A stretch of 64,000 bases of DNA, taken from contig NZ_JAJCVI010000004.1 in the NCBI RefSeq assembly GCF_020567525.1, positions 515,226 through 579,225 on the forward strand, in the 5' to 3' direction. Positions 35,902-44,352 of the stretch are shown here, piece by piece. Position 1 is the stretch's first letter. Each line of letters opens with the position of its first letter. The notes below the pieces were generated by a model, which was given only the letters and a program-made list of their open reading frames with translations, was not told the origin of the DNA and ran no database searches. The stretch is from Halorubellus salinus. GTDB taxonomy: Archaea > Halobacteriota > Halobacteria > Halobacteriales > Natrialbaceae. Position numbers and translations under genes: made by a program.

Positions 35902-36735
35902 ATGTCCGCCCGTCCCACGCCCGACAGCACCGATACGTCGACCGCAGAACCGACTGCAGAACTGTCGTCGCTCCCGCGGTACAAGCGTCTCCGACGCTGG
36001 AACGCCGTCATGGCAGTCCTCCACTTCGTCCAGGGGGCCGCGATGGTCGCCATCGCCGAATCGGTCCAGTGGCCGCTCACGTACACGCGGTACGAACTGA
36101 ACCCCGCAACCGACGCCATCGCCCCGGCGAGCGCCCTCTGGACGGAGATAACGCTCCCCCTCCTCGTCGCCGGGTTCCTCCTCCTCTCCGCGCTCGCCCA
36201 CGCTCTCATCGCGACCGTCCTCTACGACCGCTACGTCGCGTACCTCGACCGCGGCATGAACCCCTACCGGTGGTACGAGTACGCCGTGAGCGCGTCGCTC
36301 ATGATCGTCGTCATCGGGATGCTCGCCGGCATCTGGGACGTCGGCACGCTCGCCGCGCTCTTCGGGCTCGTCGCCGTGATGAACCTCTGCGGGCTCGCGA
36401 TGGAACGCCACAACCAGACCACCGACCGTACCGACTGGACGACGTACCTCATCGGGACGCTCGCCGGCATCGTCCCGTGGGTCGTCATCGGCATCGCACT
36501 CGGCGGCTCGATCGTCGCGAGCAACGGCCAGGTCCCCGACTTCGTCATCGCGATCTACGTCTCGATCTTCGTGTTCTTCAACCTCTTCGGCATCAACATG
36601 ATCCTCCAGTACCGCGAGACCTGGAAGTGGGAGGACTACCTGTTCGGCGAGCGCACGTACATCGTGCTCAGCCTCGTCGCGAAGTCGCTGCTCGCGTGGC
36701 AGGTGTACTTCGGCACCGTGAACTCCCCGATCTGA
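35902..36735 (+). CDS. Heliorhodopsin
   Basis: 277 residues, seven helices (about 33-53, 83-108, 123-143, 146-168, 180-205, 212-236, 251-273). The signatures are heliorhodopsin-specific rather than type-1 rhodopsin: HFVQG in helix 1 (His41), RWYEYAVSASLM in helix 3 with counterion Glu126, NLCGLAMERHNQ after helix 4, and SLVAKSLLAWQ in helix 7 with retinal lysine Lys261 and Ser257 four residues earlier. Heliorhodopsins place the N-terminus inside the cell and have slow photocycles. Most do not pump ions. It starts 173 bp from a divergent ion channel gene, and a small zinc-ribbon gene follows. Confidence 0.95.
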   Translation: MSARPTPDSTDTSTAEPTAELSSLPRYKRLRRWNAVMAVLHFVQGAAMVAIAESVQWPLTYTRYELNPATDAIAPASALWTEITLPLLVAGFLLLSALAHALIATVLYDRYVAYLDRGMNPYRWYEYAVSASLMIVVIGMLAGIWDVGTLAALFGLVAVMNLCGLAMERHNQTTDRTDWTTYLIGTLAGIVPWVVIGIALGGSIVASNGQVPDFVIAIYVSIFVFFNLFGINMILQYRETWKWEDYLFGERTYIVLSLVAKSLLAWQVYFGTVNSPI

Positions 36736-36799
36736 GCGCGGCACGCGCGACCCCACCTCCGGCTGTACCTTTACCCTTCTCGCGGTCCAACGCTCACGG

Positions 36800-36964
36800 G
36801 TGACGTCGTCGACGTACACCTGCCAGTGCGGTGCGCGCCTCCGGTACAGGCAGGACATGGAGCGGCGGCCGGGTGGCCGGCACGCGAACTGGGTGTGCGG
36901 CGACTGCGGGCTCCCCGTCCCGGGGGGCGTCGCACAGCGACTCCGGCACCAGCACCCGTCCTGA
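36800..36964 (+). CDS. Small zinc-ribbon protein downstream of heliorhodopsin
   Basis: 54 residues from GTG 36800. Paired cysteines TCQCGARL and CGDCGLPV form a zinc ribbon, and the middle and end are Arg/His-rich, so it is basic for a halophile. It lies 64 bp downstream of the heliorhodopsin stop on the same strand and could be co-transcribed. I do not recognise the family. The GTG is the only start giving both Cys pairs. Confidence 0.6.
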   Translation: MTSSTYTCQCGARLRYRQDMERRPGGRHANWVCGDCGLPVPGGVAQRLRHQHPS

Positions 36965-37134
36965 GTCGACCCGTCGCGGGACGCCACGTCCGGCCACGCT
37001 CGCGCAGGGGCTCGAAGCCCAGAACTATTGCGGTCGAGACGGTTAGGGTACGGTATCTTGGCGCCAGTCCAGTTCCAGACGCGTATGTGCCGCGCGAACG
37101 CCCCGTCGACGCGGCCGCCAGCGAGGACGATGCG

Positions 37135-39294
37135 ATGACCGACGAGAACAAGGGCGTCGTCGGGCGACGAGCCGTGCTCGCGGCAGCCGCGACCACCGGG
37201 GCGACGTCGCTCGCAGGCTGTGGATTCCTCGACGCCGGCGACGACGGCGAGAGCACGACCGTTGACGACGACCGGGCTCGCGACCTCGCAGCGCAGTTCA
37301 CGCCGACGCTCGTCTTCGACCGCCGCGAGCGCTGGTTCCCGACCGACCCCCGCCAGTTCGAGTCCGAGCGCGACGGCGACACGGTCGTCGACGGGTTCGA
37401 CGCGCTCAACGGCTACGTCGCCGCCGGCGGGCACGCCGACCCGCCCGAGCCGCGCGTATTCTACAACGTCCGCGAGTACGCCGACTCGCCGCTCGCGGTC
37501 GTCCAGTACTGGTTCTACTCGGCGTTCGACCAGTTCACGACGAACTTCCACTGGCACGACTGGGAGCTCCTCCAGGTCTTCGTCGACACGGACACCGAGG
37601 AGCCCCAGTTGTACGTCGCGAGCTCGCACTCGCGGAAGGTCCCGAACAACGAGTTCCTCGACCCCGACCGGCGTCCGCGCGTGCTCTCCGAGCTCGGCTC
37701 GCACTCCAGCGGCCTGTCCGTGAACGCCGACGAGGAGCGCTTCCAGCGGTTCCCCATCGAGGACGACGTCGCCGACGTCACGAACAGCGTCATCGACAGC
37801 GTCGAGGACGCTGCCGCCATCCCGCTTGCGTACGGCCTGCCGCGCGACGAAGGGTTCGCGCTTCCCTTCGCGGTCCCGGAACTCGACGGGACGCCCGTCT
37901 ACGACCACGAACGCCTCCCGGACGTGACCGGATCGGACTTCGTTCCCGACGACGTCACGATCCGGTCCTTCGACGCGCTCGATTCGCCGCCCGAGGACCT
38001 GCCGGCGCGCGAGAACGGCCTCGTCTTCGAGCACGAGGCCCGCGACGACGGGAGCGCGGACGAGACGTACGACCTCGTCCCCACGGCCGAACTGGAGTAC
38101 ATCGACGACCACGTCGGCCCGCAGTTGAGCTTCGAGTTCGCGGTCCCGCAGTTCGCCGAGGACGCCATCGCGAGCCACATCACGACCACGGGCGTCCCCT
38201 GGCAGGACCCGCGGTACGAGAACCCGGCGAACGACATCACCGAACCCCGGCACCGTGGCGCGCTCGCGAAGCGCTACGACGCCATCGGCGAGCCCTCGCC
38301 CGCGAACCAGGTCGTCGCGTTCGTCACGAACGCGGTGAGTGCCCCGGACGCGCCCGACGGCGACGGCGTGACGACCGAGGCGACGGGAACCGAGGCGGTG
38401 GCGCTCCTCGAGAGCGACCCCGAGGCGGTCCCGACGTTCCGCGGGGTCGCAGCCGTCCAGGACGTCCCCGACGGCGACCACACGCTCACCGTGAACGGCG
38501 CGGGCGTCGCTCCCCACAGCGAGCCCGTCTCGACGGGTGGCGGGTCGGCGGCCGACGACGAGGACGGCGAGACGACGGACGGCGACGGGACGACGACGGT
38601 GGCGGGCGTCGACGGCGAGATCCCGCTCGTCGCACGCGAGAACGCCGTGAAGCTCGACGTCGACGGCCGCGACGTCGACCGCGACCTCTCGCGAGTGGCC
38701 GTCAGTGACGACTTCGGCGGCCGGCTCTACGACGCCCCCATCGACGAGCGCGACGGCCTCTACGTCCACCGCGACGGCGCGTTCACGACCGAGGTCCGCG
38801 ACAGCGACGACGAGGTCGGTGCGTTCCGCGTCAACCCTGCTGCCAGTTCAGCGTCCGGGTCCGGGAGCGAGTCCGACGACGACGACGGCGATACGGACGA
38901 CGACGGTCGGGACCGCGTCGTCGTCGAGAACCCGACCACGGGGAAGACGCCGCTCGCGACGTACGTCGCCGACGTCGCTGCAGAGACCCAGGCGCAGGTC
39001 GAGGCCGTCGACACCGAGGACGCCGAGGGTCGCGCGAACTCCGTGGACGGCCTCGAGCAAGCGCTCGCCGCGGTCGTCGACGCCGCCGAACGCGCCGCCG
39101 ACCGCGCCCGCGACGGCGACCGCGAGAACGCCGACCGGCAACTCGAGACCGTCGTCGAGCGACTCCAGCGCGTCGCCGAGCGACTCGCGGAAGCGAGCGA
39201 CGCCATCCCCGACGACCTCGGGCTCGCGACCGACAAACGCCTCCAGCAAGTGCGCGAACGCACCGCGCAAGCGCAGGACGCAGAGAAGCTCTGA
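37135..39294 (+). CDS. Large Tat lipoprotein, Vps62-like N-terminal domain and helical tail
   Basis: 719 residues. The N-terminal Tat-type leader (GRRAVLAAAATTG) ends in lipobox SLAGC. Residues about 40-200 carry FTPTLVFDRRERWFPTDP and, later, HWHDWELLQVFVD, which resemble the D-W-E core of Vps62-type domains. A Gly/Asp-rich linker (about 460-490) precedes a C-terminal Ala/Glu/Arg helical region (about 610-715) that is probably coiled-coil. The match to Vps62 is by motif only. The function is unknown. ATG 37135 is chosen because it starts the Tat signal. Confidence 0.65.
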   Translation: MTDENKGVVGRRAVLAAAATTGATSLAGCGFLDAGDDGESTTVDDDRARDLAAQFTPTLVFDRRERWFPTDPRQFESERDGDTVVDGFDALNGYVAAGGHADPPEPRVFYNVREYADSPLAVVQYWFYSAFDQFTTNFHWHDWELLQVFVDTDTEEPQLYVASSHSRKVPNNEFLDPDRRPRVLSELGSHSSGLSVNADEERFQRFPIEDDVADVTNSVIDSVEDAAAIPLAYGLPRDEGFALPFAVPELDGTPVYDHERLPDVTGSDFVPDDVTIRSFDALDSPPEDLPARENGLVFEHEARDDGSADETYDLVPTAELEYIDDHVGPQLSFEFAVPQFAEDAIASHITTTGVPWQDPRYENPANDITEPRHRGALAKRYDAIGEPSPANQVVAFVTNAVSAPDAPDGDGVTTEATGTEAVALLESDPEAVPTFRGVAAVQDVPDGDHTLTVNGAGVAPHSEPVSTGGGSAADDEDGETTDGDGTTTVAGVDGEIPLVARENAVKLDVDGRDVDRDLSRVAVSDDFGGRLYDAPIDERDGLYVHRDGAFTTEVRDSDDEVGAFRVNPAASSASGSGSESDDDDGDTDDDGRDRVVVENPTTGKTPLATYVADVAAETQAQVEAVDTEDAEGRANSVDGLEQALAAVVDAAERAADRARDGDRENADRQLETVVERLQRVAERLAEASDAIPDDLGLATDKRLQQVRERTAQAQDAEKL

Positions 39295-39396
39295 GCGGCC
39301 CCGAACGCATCGCTCCGCACACGCACGTCGTCGGCGAAGCCGACGTCGAGCAGGGGTGGCGCGGCGCTTAACCCGATAGCACGCCAACGAGAGAAC

Positions 39397-40347
39397 GTGC
39401 AGCAGTACGTGTTCTACGGCGGGAAAGGCGGTGTCGGGAAGACGACCGCTGCGGCAGCGACCGCGCTGGCGGCCGCCGAACGCGGGGAGCGAACGCTCGT
39501 CGTCTCCACGGACCCCGCGCACTCGCTCGCGGACGCGTACGACCTCGAGCCCGATACCGGGCGACGGCGCGTCGCGGACGACCTCTGGATGGAGGAGGTC
39601 GGCCCGGAATCCGGGGAGCGAGCGTACCGGATGGTGCTGTCGACGGTCGCGTCGGAACTCCGCTCCGCCGGCATCAGGCTCGACGACGACGAGATAGAGC
39701 GGTTGTTCGCGGCCGGTATCGCACCGGGGAGCGACGAACTCGCCGCGCTCGAGTGCATCGCGGGGACGCTCGACGAGGACTTCGACCGCGTCGTCGTCGA
39801 CACCGCACCGACGGGGCACACGCTCCGACTCCTCGACCTCCCGGACGTCCTCCGGGAGACGCTCGCCGCGACGTCGTCGCTCCGCGGGCAGGTCCGGCGA
39901 CTCGTCGACGGCGCGCGAAGCGCCGTCTTCGGCCCGGCGTACTACGCGTTCGGCCGGGGCGGCGACGACGCGGACGAGGAATCGCTGTCGGCGCTCGCCG
40001 ACCGCATGGCGACCGTCCGCGACCTCGTCCGGGCACCCGACCGCGCGGAGTTCCGCGTCGTCACGACGCCCGAACCGATGGCGGTCGCCGAGACCCGCCG
40101 GTTCGTCGAGGAGCTCGCCGCCGACGACGTCCCCGTCCAGACGCTCGTCGTCAACCGGATCCTCCGGGACGTCGACGCCGACTGCGACCGCTGCCGCGCA
40201 CGCGCCAGCCAGCACGCCGACCAGTTGCGGGCACTCCGCGACGCGTTCCCCGACCGGACCGTCGTCGAACTTCCCGAGTTCGACGCCGACACCGACCAGC
40301 GAACCGCACTCGAGGACCTCGGAACGCGGCTCCTCGGCGACCGCTGA
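39397..40347 (+). CDS. ArsA/GET3-family ATPase
   Basis: 316 residues. The deviant P-loop GGKGGVGKTT (8-17), the STDPAHSL switch I, DTAPTGHTLRLL switch II, and a CDRCRAR pair near residue 265 are family features. Members are arsenite-pump ATPases or GET3-like factors for tail-anchored membrane proteins. No arsenite pump gene is nearby, so the GET3-like role is more likely. The start is GTG 39397, 27 bp after a gcttaaccc box. Confidence 0.88.
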   Translation: MQQYVFYGGKGGVGKTTAAAATALAAAERGERTLVVSTDPAHSLADAYDLEPDTGRRRVADDLWMEEVGPESGERAYRMVLSTVASELRSAGIRLDDDEIERLFAAGIAPGSDELAALECIAGTLDEDFDRVVVDTAPTGHTLRLLDLPDVLRETLAATSSLRGQVRRLVDGARSAVFGPAYYAFGRGGDDADEESLSALADRMATVRDLVRAPDRAEFRVVTTPEPMAVAETRRFVEELAADDVPVQTLVVNRILRDVDADCDRCRARASQHADQLRALRDAFPDRTVVELPEFDADTDQRTALEDLGTRLLGDR

Positions 40348-40374
40348 CGAGGGCGACCCGGGTGGCCTCGCCGC

Positions 40375-40462
40375 CCGGTCGCGACACCAACACGTCCGGC
40401 CCCCACCGGTCGCGACACCAACACGCCCGGCCGCCGCCGGTCGCGACATCAACACGTCCGGA
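40375..40462. repeat. 31-bp tandem repeat (3 imperfect copies)
   Basis: Unit ccggtcgcgacaccaacacg... recurs at 40377, 40408 and 40439 (first ggtcgcgac of each), with a few substitutions between copies, in the gap after the ArsA-family gene. Confidence 0.9.
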
Positions 40463-40558
40463 CCCCGTAACAGTCCGTCAAGCGACGGGCGGTCGATGGT
40501 CAGGTTCTCGCCTGCATCCCGGAACTACGGTTTTTCGGGGCGCGCCCGATACATCAGT

Positions 40559-40780
40559 ATGGCCGAATCTTCAGTCCCCGAGGAACGAACCGACGAGACG
40601 ACGACGTGGCCGGAACTCGCCATCGGTCTCTACGACCGCCTGACCGGTCGGAACGCAGAGATTCACTACGAGTTCGAGGACATGCACGTCGACGTCCCGA
40701 GCAAGGTCGGCGAGGACGCGGACTCGGCGCGGTGGCGGCTCGACGGCAAGGTCGTCATCACCACGCGCGAACGTGAATAG
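40559..40780 (+). CDS. Conserved-looking 73-residue protein
   Basis: MAESSVPEERT then an amphipathic WPELAIGLYDRLTGR block, and an acidic beta-like stretch (EIHYEFEDMHVDVPSKV) ending RWRLDGKVVITTR. Acidic and soluble, no cysteines. Its stop overlaps the next gene by 8 nt, so they are translationally coupled. A ggttttt box about 27 bp upstream of the ATG suggests a leaderless mRNA. Family not recognised. Confidence 0.65.
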   Translation: MAESSVPEERTDETTTWPELAIGLYDRLTGRNAEIHYEFEDMHVDVPSKVGEDADSARWRLDGKVVITTRERE

Positions 40781-41165
40781 CGATTCGCGGACCGTCCCGC
40801 TCACCGTCGACGCCGACCTCGACGTCGAAGTGAACGGTGACCCGGTCGCGGTCACGTCGACCGAGGATCGCGTGTTCCTCGAGTTCCCGTCCGTTCTCGC
40901 GTTCGTTCGCGCGGCAAGGCGTCCACCCGCGGTCGACTACCGCCCCATCGACGCCGTCCTGCGGGCGAGCGACCTCGCCGTCGAGGTCCGCGTCCGGCAT
41001 CGGACCGTCGCGGCGCTCGGTGCCGACACCCGCCCGAGCCTGCTCCTCCGCCGGCTCGGTATCGACCCCATGGAGCTCCGGCTCGCGGGCGCGTTCTCGG
41101 CGGTCGGCGCGGGACTCGCCGCGGTCCTCGGCCGAGCCCGCGACGCCGTGAGCGGACTGCGCTGA
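40773..41165 (+). CDS. Hypothetical 130-residue protein coupled to the preceding gene
   Basis: GTG 40773 lies inside the last codons of the 73-residue gene (8-nt overlap). Beta-rich first half (VPLTVDADLDVEVNGDPVAV), then RRPPAVDYRPIDAVLR, an Arg/Leu stretch (RPSLLLRRLGIDP) and a weakly hydrophobic C-terminal helix. No known domain recognised. The strict overlap implies the two act together. Confidence 0.6.
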   Translation: MNSDSRTVPLTVDADLDVEVNGDPVAVTSTEDRVFLEFPSVLAFVRAARRPPAVDYRPIDAVLRASDLAVEVRVRHRTVAALGADTRPSLLLRRLGIDPMELRLAGAFSAVGAGLAAVLGRARDAVSGLR

Positions 41166-41247
41166 CGGCTCCGTGCGACGAACGCACGTTCGCCGGGCGC
41201 GACCCGCTCAGGCACGCCCGCGGAACGAACGCTCGAACGCCGGACCT

Positions 41248-41278
41248 CGTCCAACCGAACGGCCCCGTCCAACCGAAC
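41248..41278. repeat. 13-bp duplication, period 18
   Basis: cgtccaaccgaac occurs at 41248-41260 and 41266-41278, upstream of the reductase-like gene. Confidence 0.85.
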
Positions 41279-41309
41279 ACCCTTCCGACGACGGCCCGTA
41301 GTGAGAGTG

Positions 41310-42194
41310 ATGCGTGTCCTCGTCGTCGGCGCGACCGGATTCGTCGGTGGTCGACTCGTCGAAGCACTCCAGTCCGCCGGCCACGACGTCGTCGCGTTCT
41401 CCCGGAGCGCGAGCGAGTCGGCGTTCCCCGAGGGCGTCGAGACGTTCGAGGGCGACCTCGGCGACCCGGCGACGCTAGAGGGACTCTGCGACGACATCGA
41501 CGTCGCGTACTACCTGATACACTCGCTCACCGCGAAGAACTTCGCGGAACTCGACCGGACGTACGCCCGCCGGTTCCGGGAGCAAGCGTCCGCCGCCGGC
41601 GTCGACAGAGTCGTCTACTTGAGTGGTATCAGCGGCGACGAACGGAACCTCTCGCCGCACCTCGCGTCCCGTCGAGAGGTCGAATCGGTGCTCGAATCCG
41701 GCGATTTCGACCTGACCGTCCTCCGCGCAGCGATCATCATCGGCGCAGGGAGCGCGAGCTTCCGGATCGTCGACGACCTCACCGACCGACTGCCCGTGAT
41801 GACGGTCCCGAAGTGGGTGCGGACGCCGTGTCAACCGATCGGTATCGACGACGCCGTCGCCTACCTCGTCGGCGTCCTCGACGTCGACGAGACCCGCAAC
41901 GGCATCTACGACATCGGCGCACCGACCGTCTGGTCGTACGAGTCCCTGCTGCAGTTGACCGCCAAGGAGAAAGGCAAACGCATACTGATCGTGCCGGTGC
42001 CGGTGATGTCGCCGGGGCTGTCCTCGCACTGGCTTCGGCTGACGACGGACGTCCAGTACGCGATCGCGCGTCCGCTCGTCGAGAGCATGCGGAATCCGGT
42101 GACGGTCGCGCCCGACCGCGACCTCCAGCGCGTCGTCCCCATCGACCAGACGCCGGTCGACGAAGCGATCCGGCGTGCGCTCGCCGACACCTGA
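41310..42194 (+). CDS. Atypical short-chain dehydrogenase / NAD(P)H-binding protein
   Basis: 294 residues. VLVVGATGFVGGRLVEAL is the NAD(P)-binding Rossmann motif, and YLIHSLTAKNF plus the RVVYLSGISG strand follow the atypical SDR (NmrA/NDUFA9-like) plan. No classical YxxxK pair is apparent. ATG 41310 is chosen, with a GTG at 41301 nine bases earlier. The stop codon touches the stop of the convergent gene without a gap (TGATCA). Confidence 0.8.
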   Translation: MRVLVVGATGFVGGRLVEALQSAGHDVVAFSRSASESAFPEGVETFEGDLGDPATLEGLCDDIDVAYYLIHSLTAKNFAELDRTYARRFREQASAAGVDRVVYLSGISGDERNLSPHLASRREVESVLESGDFDLTVLRAAIIIGAGSASFRIVDDLTDRLPVMTVPKWVRTPCQPIGIDDAVAYLVGVLDVDETRNGIYDIGAPTVWSYESLLQLTAKEKGKRILIVPVPVMSPGLSSHWLRLTTDVQYAIARPLVESMRNPVTVAPDRDLQRVVPIDQTPVDEAIRRALADT

Positions 42195-42620
42195 TCAGGC
42201 GTCGGTCCTCCCGTCTCGAACGGGTATCTCTCGAACCTCCCTGAGGTCCTCCAGGTGCGCTGCCGCGTCCGCGGTCAGCGGGAACGTCCCGTCCAGGTCC
42301 GCGATCGTCCGGCCGTGAAGCACTCGACCGAAGACGCCGCCACCGGTGGCGTACGCTCGCCGCAGGCCCTCGACGACCGAGTCGGCGACACCCGTCCGAG
42401 CGACGATCCGCTCGACGGCCGCCTCGCCGACGTACACGGCGTCGTCCTCGACGAGGAGGAACGCGAACGGTCGGTCGTCGAACTGTGCCTCCAGGAACGC
42501 CTGGACCGCTGGCGAATCCCAGCGGACGGCACGGACGTCGTCAGACCGACTGGTCGCCGCCTCTGCGGCGGCGCGGAACAGCGAGCGACTGCCGTCGTAG
42601 ACGAGGAGCGAGCGTCTCAC
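42195..42620 (-). CDS. DCC-like (DUF393) protein lacking the cysteine pair
   Basis: 141 residues from GTG 42620. The opening SLLVYDGSRSLFRAA has the V-Y-D-G of thiol-oxidoreductase DCC proteins, but both cysteines of the usual DGxCxLC motif are absent (Ser and Phe/Leu instead). The later FLLVEDDAVYVGEAAVERI fits the family's central part. So it is probably a non-redox derivative. It is 110 bp downstream of crtI on the same strand. Confidence 0.6.
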   Translation of the reverse strand: MRRSLLVYDGSRSLFRAAAEAATSRSDDVRAVRWDSPAVQAFLEAQFDDRPFAFLLVEDDAVYVGEAAVERIVARTGVADSVVEGLRRAYATGGGVFGRVLHGRTIADLDGTFPLTADAAAHLEDLREVREIPVRDGRTDA

Positions 42621-42730
42621 ACGACGCCTAGCCGCTTCGGGGGTTTGAGTGTTTCCGGTCGCCTCGTGGCCCTCCTCGTCGACTCGAGCGTCGCGTTCGA
42701 GCGGTCCCCGGTCCGGGGGCGACGGTCCGT

Positions 42731-44251
42731 TCAGCGGGACGGGACGGTGGCGGGTCCCTCGACGAGCCCCGGATGGTCCTCGAGGACGGCGGCGGCGGCG
42801 TGCTCGCCGCTGACGAGACACATCGGCATCCCGATGCCCGGCGTCGTGTACGCGCCGGTGTAGTAGAGGCCGTCCACGTCCGCGCGATGCCCCGGCCGCA
42901 GCGGGCCAGTCTGGAACACGGTGTGAGCCAGTCCGAGGGCGGTCCCGCCGGGGTCGCCGTAGTACTCCGCGAACTCGCTGACGCAGGCCGATTCCTCGAC
43001 GACGATACGGTCGCGCAGCTCGACGCCCGCGTTCTCCGCGAGGTCGTCGAGCACCGACTCGCGGAAGCGAGCCCGGGCCTCCGGGTCGTCGTCGAGCCCG
43101 GGAGCGATCGGGACGAGGACGACGACGGCGTGGTGGCCGTCGGGCGCCACGGTCGGGTCGGTCTTCGACGTGACCGAGAGGTAGTACGCCGGGTCCTCGG
43201 GCCACCGCGGGTCCTCGAAGATGGACTCGAAGTGGGGGTCCCAGTCGGTCGGGAAGACCAGCGTATGGTGCGCCAGCTGGTCCAGCTCCCCTTCGACGCC
43301 GAGGTAGAGCATGAGCGCGGAAGGCCCGTAGGTCTGGGCGTCCCAGTAGCCGTCGTCGTGCCCGCGGGCTTCGGGGTCGAGCAACTCGCGCTCGGTGTAC
43401 GCCGGGTTCGCGTTGCTGACGACGAGGTCCGTCTCTCGCTCGCCGGCGTCGGTCGAGAGCGTGAACCCGCCAGCCGACCCCGTGATGCGCTCGACAGCGA
43501 CGTCGGTCTCGATGGTCACTCCCTGTTCTCGACAGAGCGCAGCCAGCGCCTCGACGACCCCGGCGATTCCGCCCTCGGGGTAGAAGACGCCGAGGTTCAG
43601 GTCGACGTGGCTCATGATGCTGTACAGCGCTGGCGTGTTGTGGGGGGCCCCGCCCAGGAAGACCAGCGTGTACTCCAGCAACTGCCGGAGTTTCGGGTGC
43701 TGGACGTACCGCTCGACGTAGTCGTCCATGTTCCCGAGCAGCCGCAAGCGAGGGAGGAGCGGCAGGAGGTCGGTGTCCACGTAGTCACGGAGCCCCTCGC
43801 GGCCCTCGTACACCACGCGGTCCATCGCCAGGTCGTAGTTCCGCTCGGCGGTCGCGAGGTACCGGTCGAGCGCCTCGGCGGCACCGTCCTCGTAGGACTC
43901 GAACACCTCGCCGACCTGTCGACGGTCGGGTCGGATGGTCGCGGCGTCGCCGTCCTTCCAGTGGACCCGGTACTGTGGGTCCAGGCGCTCCAGCTCGTAG
44001 TAGTCGCCTGGTTCCCGGTCGAAGTGTGCGAAGAACCGCTCGAAGACGTCCGGCATCAGGTACCACGACGGACCGGTGTCGAAGCGGAACCCGTCGCGTT
44101 CGAGGACGCCCGCGTGACCGCCGACTCGCTCGTGCTGTTCGAGCAGTCGCACGTCGGCACCTGCTCGCGCGAGGTAGGCGGCCGCCGAGAGGCCACCGAA
44201 CCCGCCCCCGACGACGGTCACTGTCGGATCTGCAGCGAAGCCGTTCCCCAT
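42731..44251 (-). CDS. crtI: Phytoene desaturase family (CrtI-type) oxidoreductase
   Basis: 506 residues. Dinucleotide-binding VVGGGFGGLSAA near residues 13-24, RFDTGPSWYLMPDVFERFF, and the C-terminal YTGAYTTPGIGMPMCLVSGEHAAAAV are characteristic. CrtI-type enzymes desaturate phytoene to lycopene or act on later C40/C50 carotenoids such as bacterioruberin precursors, so the exact step is open. ATG 44251 is chosen, with a GTG 7 codons earlier. It is divergent from the Brp/Blh-type gene, sharing a 101-bp promoter region. Confidence 0.9.
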   Translation of the reverse strand: MGNGFAADPTVTVVGGGFGGLSAAAYLARAGADVRLLEQHERVGGHAGVLERDGFRFDTGPSWYLMPDVFERFFAHFDREPGDYYELERLDPQYRVHWKDGDAATIRPDRRQVGEVFESYEDGAAEALDRYLATAERNYDLAMDRVVYEGREGLRDYVDTDLLPLLPRLRLLGNMDDYVERYVQHPKLRQLLEYTLVFLGGAPHNTPALYSIMSHVDLNLGVFYPEGGIAGVVEALAALCREQGVTIETDVAVERITGSAGGFTLSTDAGERETDLVVSNANPAYTERELLDPEARGHDDGYWDAQTYGPSALMLYLGVEGELDQLAHHTLVFPTDWDPHFESIFEDPRWPEDPAYYLSVTSKTDPTVAPDGHHAVVVLVPIAPGLDDDPEARARFRESVLDDLAENAGVELRDRIVVEESACVSEFAEYYGDPGGTALGLAHTVFQTGPLRPGHRADVDGLYYTGAYTTPGIGMPMCLVSGEHAAAAVLEDHPGLVEGPATVPSR

Positions 44252-44318
44252 AGCGGTCGTTCGGGATGGCACCGGTTTCAGCGTGCCCCGCGCTCCCAGG
44301 TCGCTGGATTCGGAGGCG

Positions 44319-44328
44319 CGCTTAAAAC
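44319..44328 (+). promoter_or_regulatory. TATA-like box for the Brp/Blh gene
   Basis: cgcttaaaac, centred about 29 bp before ATG 44353, in the 101-bp gap shared with crtI, indicates a leaderless transcript. Confidence 0.5.
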
Positions 44329-44352
44329 CGGTCCGTCCGTAGGTCGAAGGCG

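Noticed and set aside
35902..36735. Type-1 (bacteriorhodopsin-like) rhodopsin
   Set aside because: Lacks the helix-3 RYxDW-type motif and has heliorhodopsin signatures in helices 1, 3 and 7.
40375..40462. Could the three 31-bp units be a CRISPR array?
   Set aside because: Copies touch each other without variable spacers, and no cas gene is near.
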